DNA from: Methylomonas methanica
Lineage (GTDB): Bacteria; Pseudomonadota; Gammaproteobacteria; Methylococcales; Methylomonadaceae
DNA: 64,000 nt
Assembly (NCBI GenBank): GCA_001644045.1
Contig: LUUF01000073.1
Span: forward strand, 100,131-164,130
Reading direction: 5' to 3'
Part shown: positions 28,703-36,629 of the stretch, one piece after another
Layout: every line of letters starts with the position of its first letter
How positions within the stretch are numbered: the stretch's first letter is position 1
Program-made: the position numbers and the translations under genes
Notes under the pieces: generated by a model
The model's database searches: none
What the model was told of the DNA's origin: nothing
Seen by the model: only the letters and a program-made list of their open reading frames with translations

Positions 28703-28844
28703 TCATTTACTTACTCAAATAGGAAATAGCCCTCACAGAATTACATACTTACTTACTTGCAATTTCGGATTGACTGATATTCAGACGATCCACATTTACA
28801 TATGATGCAGAATCCAGAATTTTGAATGCATCGGGTGTTCATCT

Positions 28845-29246
28845 ATGCAAGTATCGGTAACGGGTGAATTGTTTGAGGTGATTATTCACAACACATTTGA
28901 ATTTGCAAAGTGCCGCGAACTATTGGCGTCATGCAGGGCTCACGCAAAAATCAATCCGCGCGCCAGCGCCAGAATAACGCTCGAAAACATCGCTACATTC
29001 AATATGTGCGGCATCGCCACCATCTCGCTAATCTGCGACTGGATGCAGGCCGGCGTCGAACTCGATCTGCAAGGCTGCGGGACTGACGTACATACAATTT
29101 TCGATACCGGCATATTCGATAAATACTTCAGCAAACACACCCCGTTCGTCCGCGCCGCCTGCCGTGACTGCCTGGAGAGCACAAAACCGCGCTTAACCAA
29201 GGACTGTCCAATACACAAAACCCGCCCGCGGTTACCCCAGGACTAA
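28845..29246 (+). CDS. STAS-like protein with Cys-rich tail
   Basis: 133 residues. The first 95 fit a STAS fold loosely: MQVSVTGELFEVIIHN, then LENIATFNMCGIATISLICDW, then ELDLQGC. The position of the phosphorylated Ser in anti-sigma antagonists is occupied by Cys (NMCG in place of DSSG), so regulation by Ser phosphorylation is unlikely. The tail has CRDC plus another Cys and His, possibly a metal site. It sits 20 bp before the GGDEF-EAL gene, so the two may be co-transcribed. Confidence 0.6.
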   Translation: MQVSVTGELFEVIIHNTFEFAKCRELLASCRAHAKINPRASARITLENIATFNMCGIATISLICDWMQAGVELDLQGCGTDVHTIFDTGIFDKYFSKHTPFVRAACRDCLESTKPRLTKDCPIHKTRPRLPQD

Positions 29247-29266
29247 GCCGTGCTGGAAAAAGTAGC

Positions 29267-31813
29267 GTGAAAATACCATTCTTCGATTTTTCCAGTGCGA
29301 GCGGGCTGATGCCGCATGGGTTTTGCCTGAAGTGGACGCCCGGCCTGCTCTGGTCGTATGTGATTTCCGATGCGTTAATCACGCTGGCCTATTTCGCTAT
29401 CGCCGTAATCTTGGCTTACTTCGTATCGCAACGCCGAGACCTGAAATTTCGCGGCATCTATTTGATGTTCAGTTCATTTATTCTGGCCTGCGGGGCATCG
29501 CATTTGATGTCCATCTTCCTGATCTGGCAACCGTTGTATTGGCTGGATGCGGCCATGAAGGCCCTCACTGCTGCCATTTCCCTGGCGGCGGCAATATTGC
29601 TGCTCAAGTTAGTACCGCATGCATTGAAATTACCGAGCAATCGGCAACTGGCAGCCGAAATCGCGGTGCGCACGCAGGCGCAACTGGATTTGCAGGAAAG
29701 CGAAAGCAAGCTAAAAGCGCTCAGCCAGCAACTCATCAGCCTGATAGAAGCCATTCCCGACGCCATTCTGTTCAAAGACGGCGACGGCCGCTTGTTATTC
29801 GCCAATGAGCATGCGCAACAGCTGTTCCGATTTGACGGCATGGATTGGCGCGGCAAGACCTATCTGGAACTGGCCGATCAACAGCCGGACGTACTGGATA
29901 AACACATCAAACTATTTTCGGATGAAGAATCGGTATGGAAGGCCGGACACTTGATCATGTTCGAAGATCACATCGTCAACGACGAGGGCCGCGTGATCGA
30001 AATAGAGGTACGCAAAACGCCGATTTACCAGGAAAACGGCCAACGCAAAGGCATGGTGGTGATTAGCCGGGACATCAGCAACATCCGCTGGGCGGAGAGT
30101 CAATTGCGCATCGCCGAGAGGGCAATCGAATCCCAGGAAGGGATCATGATTACCGACGAAAATAATATCATCCTGCGCGTCAACAACGCCTTCACCCGGC
30201 TGACCGGTTACCAGCCGGAAGACGTAATCGGCAACAAGCCCTCGATTTTAAAATCTGGCCGCCACGGTCAAGAGTTTTACCGGGAAATGTGGGCCGCACT
30301 GAAGCGCGAGAAATTCTGGCAAGGCGAAGTCTGGGACAGGCGCAAAAACGGCGACGTTTACCCGAAATGGCTAACGATCAGCGTAGTGACCGGCGCAGAC
30401 GGCCATACTTGCAACTACGTGGCGGCATTTACCGACATCAGCCAGCACAAGGAAGCACAAGCGGCCATTCACCGTCTGGCTTATTACGATCCGCTCACCG
30501 ACCTGCCCAATCGCCGCCTGTTGCAAGACCGGCTACAGCAGGCTTTGCACAACAGCCATTGCGCGCGTAAGCATGGCGCGGTGTTGATGATAGATGTCGA
30601 TAATTTCAAAACGATTAACGATACCCAGGGCCACCAAATCGGCGATCAGCTCTTGATAGAAATTGCCTCGCGCCTAAAGACCTGCGTCCGTCAAGGCGAT
30701 ACCGTTGCCCGACTGGGCGGCGACGAGTTTATCGTGTTGCTGGAAAATCTGGGTAGCGCACAAGCGGAGGCAACCACGAATGCCGAAGAAATTGCGCACA
30801 AAATACTCTGCGCCATCAATACCGGCATGCTGTTAAACGGTAAGGAACATCTCGGCTCTATCAGTATCGGGATTGCCACATTCGACGCGCACAACAACTC
30901 GTTCGACGACACGCTCAGACGCGCCGATGCAGCCCTGTATCAGGCCAAGGATGCCGGCCGCAACACGCTACGCTTCTTCGATCCGCAGATGCAGGCCTTA
31001 TTGGAATCGCGCGTATTGCTGGAGTTCGATTTACGCCATGCCCAGGCCCAAGATCAGTTGAGTCTACATTACCAGCCACAGGTAGATAAAAACGCCCATA
31101 TCTTTGGCGCGGAGGTATTACTGCGTTGGAAACATCCGCAAAAAGGCATGATTTCGCCGGCCGAATTCATCCCGCTTGCCGAAGAGTCCGGGTTGATTTT
31201 GCCTATAGGCGAATGGGTGTTGCAATGCGCCTGCGAGCAACTGCGGGCCTGGGAACAAAACCCGCTCACCCAGCATTTACAACTTGCGGTGAATGTGAGC
31301 GCCAGACAGTTTCGTCAATCCGATTTCGTCGAGTCGATCTGCCGGATTCTTAACAACACAGGCGCCAACTCGGCAAAACTCAAACTGGAATTGACTGAAA
31401 GCATGGTGTTGCACGATGTGGAGGATGCCATCGAAAAAATGCAAACGCTGAAATTATTGGGCGTACGTTTTTCGATGGACGACTTCGGCACCGGTTATTC
31501 CTCATTGAGTTATCTGAAGAAGCTGCCTCTGAGCCAACTCAAAATCGATCAAAGCTTTGTCCGCGACCTTATCGTCGATCCTAACGATGCGGTAATTGCC
31601 CAAACCATTATCGGCATGGGCCACAACTTGGGCTTGAATGTGATTGCGGAAGGAGTGGAAACCCAGGATCAACGCATCTGCCTGGAGCGTATAGGCTGTG
31701 ATGCCTTTCAAGGCTATCTGTTTGGTAAGCCGATGCCCTTGCCGGAATTTGAACGCGTTATTGGCAGCTTGAACAGGGCGTTTCGACTACAAAACATCCA
31801 CACCGACACCTGA
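29267..31813 (+). CDS. GGDEF-EAL protein with ethylene-receptor-like membrane sensor and PAS domains
   Basis: 848 residues: a three-helix N-terminal membrane domain (about 25-125), PAS (about 150-270), PAS (about 280-405), GGDEF (about 405-570) and EAL (about 585-835). The membrane domain aligns with plant ETR1. The ETR1 ethylene/copper residues Asp25, Tyr32, Ile35, Ile62, Cys65 and His69 correspond to Asp35, Tyr42, Ile45, Ile72, Cys75 and His79; Pro36 is replaced by Ala46. GGDEF has RLGGDEF and an I-site RQGD. EAL has GAEVLLRW, DDFGTGYSSLSYL and AEGVET, so both activities look possible. The last part of a sensory cluster follows. Confidence 0.88.
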   Translation: MKIPFFDFSSASGLMPHGFCLKWTPGLLWSYVISDALITLAYFAIAVILAYFVSQRRDLKFRGIYLMFSSFILACGASHLMSIFLIWQPLYWLDAAMKALTAAISLAAAILLLKLVPHALKLPSNRQLAAEIAVRTQAQLDLQESESKLKALSQQLISLIEAIPDAILFKDGDGRLLFANEHAQQLFRFDGMDWRGKTYLELADQQPDVLDKHIKLFSDEESVWKAGHLIMFEDHIVNDEGRVIEIEVRKTPIYQENGQRKGMVVISRDISNIRWAESQLRIAERAIESQEGIMITDENNIILRVNNAFTRLTGYQPEDVIGNKPSILKSGRHGQEFYREMWAALKREKFWQGEVWDRRKNGDVYPKWLTISVVTGADGHTCNYVAAFTDISQHKEAQAAIHRLAYYDPLTDLPNRRLLQDRLQQALHNSHCARKHGAVLMIDVDNFKTINDTQGHQIGDQLLIEIASRLKTCVRQGDTVARLGGDEFIVLLENLGSAQAEATTNAEEIAHKILCAINTGMLLNGKEHLGSISIGIATFDAHNNSFDDTLRRADAALYQAKDAGRNTLRFFDPQMQALLESRVLLEFDLRHAQAQDQLSLHYQPQVDKNAHIFGAEVLLRWKHPQKGMISPAEFIPLAEESGLILPIGEWVLQCACEQLRAWEQNPLTQHLQLAVNVSARQFRQSDFVESICRILNNTGANSAKLKLELTESMVLHDVEDAIEKMQTLKLLGVRFSMDDFGTGYSSLSYLKKLPLSQLKIDQSFVRDLIVDPNDAVIAQTIIGMGHNLGLNVIAEGVETQDQRICLERIGCDAFQGYLFGKPMPLPEFERVIGSLNRAFRLQNIHTDT

Positions 31814-31930
31814 GCGGCTGTAATTTTTAGCTCTCATTGATTTTCTACACTACTTGGCAAAATGGAATGCTCAATCGTCCGTCTGCCGTTTCACTAAGTC
31901 TTATAACAATAAATTAACGGGGAAAATCTT

Positions 31931-33685
31931 ATGTTCTTGATGAACTGGCATTCGGTCGGAGTCAAAGTGGTGGCGATCACCACAGGCATACTCGTCGTCC
32001 TGGGCTTGGGCTTGTTGTTGATGTTTGCCAACATCGAAAAGCAAAAACTGATAGACCGTAAAATTGAATCGTCCCGGCAATTGCTGCTGCTTTCCGAATC
32101 GATTCGCGACAATGTAGCCAAGAAGTGGGAAAGCGGCCTTTACTCGCCGGCACACCTCCGGCAGTTGATACAAGATAAGGATGAAGCCAGCAGCCGGTCC
32201 CTGATTCTCGCTACCGTCCCCACCGCCAACGCCTGGGACGTGATTGAAGCCAAAGCCAAGGAAGGCGGCTTTCGTTTTAAAGCGCCCGCGCTTAATCCGC
32301 GCAACCCGCCCAGAAACATGCCGGATCAACTGGAACAACAGGTTCTGGACAAATTCCAAAAAGAGCCTTCGCTAACCGAGTACAGCGTAGTCGATGAAGA
32401 AAAGCAGGAAATTCGTTATTTCAGACCGGTGAAAATGGTCAAGCAATGCGAGCTTTGCCACGGTGACCCGAGTACCTCGCAAGCCTTGTGGGGCAACGAC
32501 AAGGGCCAGGATTTACTCGGTTATGCCATGGAAAACCGCCGGGCCGGCGACCTGCACGGCGCATTCGAAATCATCACCCCTTTCAGCACAGCCTTTAGCG
32601 AGCTGAAACAAACCGTGTTTTACGCCATCGGCTTTTTGGGTTTGACACTCTTAATTGTCGGTATCACGGCTTATCTGGTAATGAGTAAAATCATTATCGG
32701 CCCGTTAACCGCGTTGGCGCTGAATCTGCAGGCCATTTGCAGCGGTGACGGCGACTTACGCGCCAGGCTTAGCGCATCGGGTAAATCCGAGTTTGCCTGG
32801 GTAGCCTCCAGTTTTAATGCCTTCGTGAAAAAGATCGCCAAAACCGTTGAAGAAATCAGCGTGACCAGCGACAGGCTGGCGCAGGCAGCCAATAAGTTGG
32901 CGACTATCACCCAATCCACCCAAAAAGGGGTGGACCGGCAATTGCAAGAAACCACGCTGGTGGCCAATGCGATGAAACAAATGACATCGACAGTACAAGA
33001 GGTCGCCAAGAACGCGATCAAAGCGTCCGAAGCCGCGGAAACGGCGGATCGGGAAGCGACGTCGGGAAAAAATATCGTCACGCAAGCGGTTGGCGGCATT
33101 AACGAACTGGCTACCGAAGTGGAAAATGCCGCCAATGTGATTCACGATCTGGAAAACGACAGCAACAGCATAGGCGAAGTATTGAGCGTGATTCAGGGTA
33201 TCGCCGAACAAACCAATTTGTTGGCGTTGAATGCAGCCATTGAAGCGGCGCGCGCCGGCGAACAAGGCCGCGGCTTTGCGGTAGTGGCGGATGAAGTTAG
33301 AACCTTGGCCAGCCGCACGCAAAACTCGACGCTGGAAATCCGGCAAACCATAGAAAGGCTGCAAGGCCGGGCGAAACAAGCGGTTTCGGTGATGGAAAAC
33401 GGCAGAAGGCGCGCCGCATCCAGCGTTGAGCAAGCCGCTTCGGCCGGCGATTCGATCAATACAATCAGCGAGAGAATATTTACCATCAACGACATGAATA
33501 ATCAGATCGCCACCGCAGCGGAACAACAGACGGCGGTAGCGGAAGAAATTAACCGCAATGTCAGTAATATCAGCCATGTGTCCGAAGAAACTTCCAACGG
33601 CGCCAAACATACCGCAGAAGCCTGCCGCGAGTTGCTTGAGCTGGCCAATCAATTACGTTTAACGGTTGGTCATTTTAGAATTTGA
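31931..33685 (+). CDS. Methyl-accepting chemotaxis protein with haem-binding (CXXCH) periplasmic sensor
   Basis: 584 residues: a membrane helix (about 10-33), a periplasmic DUF3365/Tll0287-like domain with a single c-type haem motif CELCH at 173-177, a second helix (about 230-252), HAMP, and a methyl-accepting signalling domain. Its hairpin tip reads [20 protein letters not shown]. No C-terminal CheR-binding pentapeptide is present. A redox or gas signal (O2, NO) sensed by haem c is inferred. No che genes are in the window. GGGGA precedes the ATG by 7 nt. Confidence 0.88.
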   Translation: MFLMNWHSVGVKVVAITTGILVVLGLGLLLMFANIEKQKLIDRKIESSRQLLLLSESIRDNVAKKWESGLYSPAHLRQLIQDKDEASSRSLILATVPTANAWDVIEAKAKEGGFRFKAPALNPRNPPRNMPDQLEQQVLDKFQKEPSLTEYSVVDEEKQEIRYFRPVKMVKQCELCHGDPSTSQALWGNDKGQDLLGYAMENRRAGDLHGAFEIITPFSTAFSELKQTVFYAIGFLGLTLLIVGITAYLVMSKIIIGPLTALALNLQAICSGDGDLRARLSASGKSEFAWVASSFNAFVKKIAKTVEEISVTSDRLAQAANKLATITQSTQKGVDRQLQETTLVANAMKQMTSTVQEVAKNAIKASEAAETADREATSGKNIVTQAVGGINELATEVENAANVIHDLENDSNSIGEVLSVIQGIAEQTNLLALNAAIEAARAGEQGRGFAVVADEVRTLASRTQNSTLEIRQTIERLQGRAKQAVSVMENGRRRAASSVEQAASAGDSINTISERIFTINDMNNQIATAAEQQTAVAEEINRNVSNISHVSEETSNGAKHTAEACRELLELANQLRLTVGHFRI

Positions 33686-33707
33686 AGCCGTTACGGCGCC
33701 AACGAGA

Positions 33708-33729
33708 CGCCGGCCATCAGCGGCCGGCG
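33708..33729. other. GC-rich hairpin after the chemoreceptor gene
   Basis: CGCCGGCC and GGCCGGCG separated by 6 nt, 22 bp past the stop codon. No T-run follows. Weak candidate terminator or repeat remnant. Confidence 0.35.
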
Positions 33730-33880
33730 AATCGCAGATCAACCTGCATCAAACCGCTGTTTTTTAGGGGTTTTCCGCGAGCGGCTTTGCTAAATTAATT
33801 GCCGGACAGCGCTCCTGACGGCCGCATCTTGCCGCAATCCACAGTATAATGCGGCGTTTTTCCTGCTAGACATCCGATTT

Positions 33881-34684
33881 ATGAGTCAACAAAGAAAAGC
33901 GGTGGCGCTGATTTCCGGCGGCCTGGATTCCATGCTGGCCAGCAAGGCCGTCATGGAGCAAGGTATCCACGTCGAGGGTATCAATTTTTTCACCGGCTTT
34001 TGCGTGGAAGGCCACACCCACGCGATACGCAAGCAAGACGCCGACAAGGTCAAGCGCAACAACTCGCTTTGGGTAGCCGAGCAATTGGGTATCAAGCTGC
34101 ACATCATCGACATCATCGAAGAATACAAGCAAGTGCTGCTTAACCCCAAGCACGGCTACGGCGCCAACCTGAATCCTTGCCTGGACTGCAAGATTTTCAT
34201 GGTCAACAAGGCCAAGCAATGGATGGCGGAAAACGGTTTCGATTTCATCATCACCGGCGAAGTGGTCGGCCAACGCCCGATGTCGCAACGCAAGCAAACC
34301 ATGCCCATCGTCGCCGCCGAATCGGGTGCCGACGATTTGCTGGTCAGACCCTTATCCGCTCAAAACTTACCCGCCACCTTGCCGGAACGCGAAGGCTGGA
34401 TCAGCCGCGAAAAAATGTTTGGTTTTAGCGGCCGCTCGCGCAAACCACAAATGGCCCTGGCCAAAGAATATGGTTTTGCCGATTACGCCCAACCGGCCGG
34501 CGGCTGCTGTTTTTTGACCGACGAAGCCTATTCATTAAAGCTGGTCGACCTGTGGAAAGCGCGCGGCGAACGCGATTACGATCTGGACGATGTGATGCTG
34601 CTGAAAGTAGGCAGGCATATTCGCCCCAAACCCCATTTCAAGGTCATCGTGGCGCGCGAAGACGGCGAAGCCCGCTGGCCTTGA
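33881..34684 (+). CDS. PP-loop ATPase, tRNA-thiolation type (MnmA/ThiI-like), 3' end disrupted
   Basis: 267 residues with the PP-loop SGGLDSM near the N-terminus, a CLDCK motif, and GFSGRSRKPQ and YAQPAGGCCFLTDE further on. These are features of a family usually annotated as a tRNA thiouridylase or methyltransferase. The frame stops abruptly after EDGEARWP. The missing C-terminal part continues at once in another frame (34672-34863) with LALIDGTPSEDD. It appears that a segment of roughly 20 codons was lost with a frame change. The next gene encodes a TusA-like sulfur carrier, which supports a thiolation role. Activity of the truncated form is uncertain. Confidence 0.75.
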   Translation: MSQQRKAVALISGGLDSMLASKAVMEQGIHVEGINFFTGFCVEGHTHAIRKQDADKVKRNNSLWVAEQLGIKLHIIDIIEEYKQVLLNPKHGYGANLNPCLDCKIFMVNKAKQWMAENGFDFIITGEVVGQRPMSQRKQTMPIVAAESGADDLLVRPLSAQNLPATLPEREGWISREKMFGFSGRSRKPQMALAKEYGFADYAQPAGGCCFLTDEAYSLKLVDLWKARGERDYDLDDVMLLKVGRHIRPKPHFKVIVAREDGEARWP

Positions 34685-34863
34685 TCGACGGTACGCCCAG
34701 CGAAGACGATCTGCTGCAAGCCGCGCAAATTACCGCGCGCTACGGCCAAGGCCGCGAAGCCGAGCAGGTGGAAGTCACGATCCGCGATCGGGACGGGGCA
34801 GAACGCAATGTGTTTGTGAAGCCTTTGCTCGCCGACGAAATTCCGGAGGAGTGGTTCGTATGA
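34672..34863 (+). pseudogene. Detached C-terminal part of the PP-loop gene
   Basis: 63 codons (PLALIDGTPSEDDLLQAAQI to DEIPEEWFV) that normally form the C-terminus of the upstream PP-loop protein but lie in a different reading frame. The junction contains GCCCGC, which fits both flanks (GAA GCC CGC and GGC CCG CTG), so deletion between short direct repeats is a likely cause. An assembly error cannot be excluded. Its stop codon overlaps the start of the TusA-like gene (ATGA). Confidence 0.6.
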
Positions 34864-35084
34864 GTGCGCATGTTTTAAACGCCCGCCGCTTGCTCTGCCC
34901 ATTGCCGGTGATCCGCACTCAGGATAAGGTCAAAACCTTGCAAACCGGTGATGTGTTGACTGTGGAATGCACCGATCCGGGCGTGATGCAGGATATTCCA
35001 GCTTGGTGTCGGATTAATGGGCATCAGGTTTTGGAGACTCGTGCGGATGATGGGGAGTATGTGATTGTGTTGGAAGTTGTTTGA
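34860..35084 (+). CDS. TusA/SirA-family sulfur carrier protein
   Basis: 74 residues from the ATG at 34860, overlapping the preceding stop by 4 bp. The family motif CPLPVI with the persulfide-accepting Cys is near the N-terminus (ARRLLCPLPVIRTQDKV), and the GDVLTVECTDPG strand follows. TusA proteins relay sulfur to tRNA-thiolating PP-loop enzymes or other acceptors. Coupling to the PP-loop gene suggests a dedicated pair. Confidence 0.88.
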   Translation: MSAHVLNARRLLCPLPVIRTQDKVKTLQTGDVLTVECTDPGVMQDIPAWCRINGHQVLETRADDGEYVIVLEVV

Positions 35085-35089
35085 GTTGT

Positions 35090-35353
35090 TGTGTCGCTAT
35101 CGCGACGGGTTGATTTAACGTCGGGTCTCGGCCCGACAGCCGAGATACTTTCTTTTGCATCGCCAAAAGAAAGTATCCAAAGAAAAGGCGACCCGGATGC
35201 CGCTTTGATCCTGCGCTCCGAAGCTTTCGACGGGGATCGACAGAAGGGGCTTCCTGCCCCTCTGTCGATGTACGGCATCCCTGCCGCACCCCTGCGGGCT
35301 ATTCCCGCCAAAAGCTACGGTGCTCGGCGCGGCATACGGGAGGAAAACCATCC
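35090..35353 (+). repeat. Left arm of a large inverted repeat (about 265 bp)
   Basis: Begins with the palindrome-containing TGTGTCGCTATCGCGACGG, has an internal hairpin (ATACTTTCTTTTG / CAAAAGAAAGTAT), the block CCAAAGAAAAGGCGACCCGG, and ends GGAGGAAAACCATCC. The same order of blocks occurs on the opposite strand at 36343-36611. By eye roughly three quarters of positions match. ORFs inside it are repeat-derived and not genes. Confidence 0.85.
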
Positions 35354-35419
35354 TGATAGAAAAAATGGTTTATTTGCGGCTACAGATGATATACATAAAG
35401 CATCTAATAACTTCGTTAT

Positions 35420-36193
35420 ATGGAACATGAGACGAGTTCAATGTCGATGAAAGCCATACTTAAACCCCCAAGGGAACTTTATATGGGCAATCTGCTTTGG
35501 AATGCCGACGAGGCTCAGAATTATCACTCCGAAATAGTTCAATCTCTGGATAAAGTCAGAAAACTGGGCTACTGGGCGAGCCCATACCCCGAAGGCGATG
35601 GGGTAGCTTTTACAGACGAGTCGAAGAAAAAGAAAGACATCGAAATGCTTAATGACTTTCGATCTTGCTTTGACTGGTTGGAAATCTGTTTAGATTTAAC
35701 ATTTTCAAAAGAAAAAGCCAAAGACAAGCCTACCGAATCAAAACTTAGCTTTGAACAAAATGTGTCATTTAAAAAGTCTGAAATAGCGATGCTTCAGCTT
35801 GAAGACGCAATTGATTTGTTTATGGCTGGTAAGCGTATTTCAGTGATAACGTTGGCTGGTGCGGCAGATGGAATATTCGCAGGGTTATTAGAGCAGCGAG
35901 GCGAGACGTCAGCAGCAGACGATACATGGGCTTATATCGAAGATGTGCGTAAAAATACTGGTATAGCCTATGCTGGTGACACAACCAAGAAAGAGGCATT
36001 TAGCGACTGGAATCAGCATCGCAATCGACTCAAGCATCATGACAAGCGCGACGAAGAATCTCTAGAATTTAGTGCCTTTGACCAAGCATATTACGCAATT
36101 CAGAGAGCTAATGCAGACGCAAGGAAACTGGGTTTAAAGGCGACTAACCTTCAGGAATATGAAAATTGGGTTATTGAAACAATACTTATCTAA
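35420..36193 (+). CDS. HEPN-like protein in inverted-repeat-bounded cassette, unknown function
   Basis: 257 residues, mostly helical and charged. The DNA is clearly AT-richer than its neighbours. The C-terminal half has an ITLAGAADGIFAGLL helix, then RNRLKHH at 201-207. This fits the HEPN ribonuclease pattern (Arg, polar residue, a few residues, His), and AYYAIQRANADARKLG follows. I do not recognise a named family; HEPN is a motif-level call. No antitoxin-like partner ORF is visible inside the repeats. An in-frame ATG at 35441 is an alternative start. The gene appears to be a passenger of a mobile repeat unit. Confidence 0.6.
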   Translation: MEHETSSMSMKAILKPPRELYMGNLLWNADEAQNYHSEIVQSLDKVRKLGYWASPYPEGDGVAFTDESKKKKDIEMLNDFRSCFDWLEICLDLTFSKEKAKDKPTESKLSFEQNVSFKKSEIAMLQLEDAIDLFMAGKRISVITLAGAADGIFAGLLEQRGETSAADDTWAYIEDVRKNTGIAYAGDTTKKEAFSDWNQHRNRLKHHDKRDEESLEFSAFDQAYYAIQRANADARKLGLKATNLQEYENWVIETILI

Positions 36194-36342
36194 AACACAT
36201 AACAAAATGTTCAACCCGGATCCACAAAACGCTGTGCGTTTCAAAGCGCACCATATTGATGGCTGAGCTCTAACCCTCGATTCCGTTTCACTGCATCGAG
36301 GCTACGTTGTATATAGGCAAACAATATAATTTTCAAACTTCG

Positions 36343-36611
36343 GGATGGTTTTCCTCCCGTATGCCGCTCCGAGCATCGCAGCTTTTGGTGAGATAAGCCC
36401 GATAGGGGAGCGGCAGGGATGCCGCTCGTTTTCGGAGGGCCAGGGATGGCCCTTCCGAAAACCCTCGCCAAAAGCGAGAAGCGCAGGGAATAAGCGGCGT
36501 CCGGGTCGCCTTTTCTTTGGATACTTTCTTTTGGCGACGCAAAAGAAAGAAAGTATCGCGGTTGTCGGTCCGCGAACCGACATAAAAATAAGCCGTCGCG
36601 ATAGCGACACA
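36343..36611 (-). repeat. Right arm of the large inverted repeat
   Basis: Reverse-complement counterpart of 35090-35353: inner end GGATGGTTTTCCTCCCGTAT, then the block CCGGGTCGCCTTTTCTTTGG, the CTTTCTTTTGGCGACGCAAA hairpin, and outer end CCGTCGCGATAGCGACACA. It ends 18 bp before argJ, so the repeat forms part of the argJ upstream region. A 150-bp stretch between the HEPN-like gene and this arm shows nothing recognisable. Confidence 0.85.
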
Positions 36612-36629
36612 AATTAACAGGTTACAAAA

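Noticed and set aside
35091..35450. 119-codon and other ORFs within the inverted-repeat arms
   Set aside because: Both arms give partly matching peptides, but frames break between the copies, as expected for non-coding repeats.
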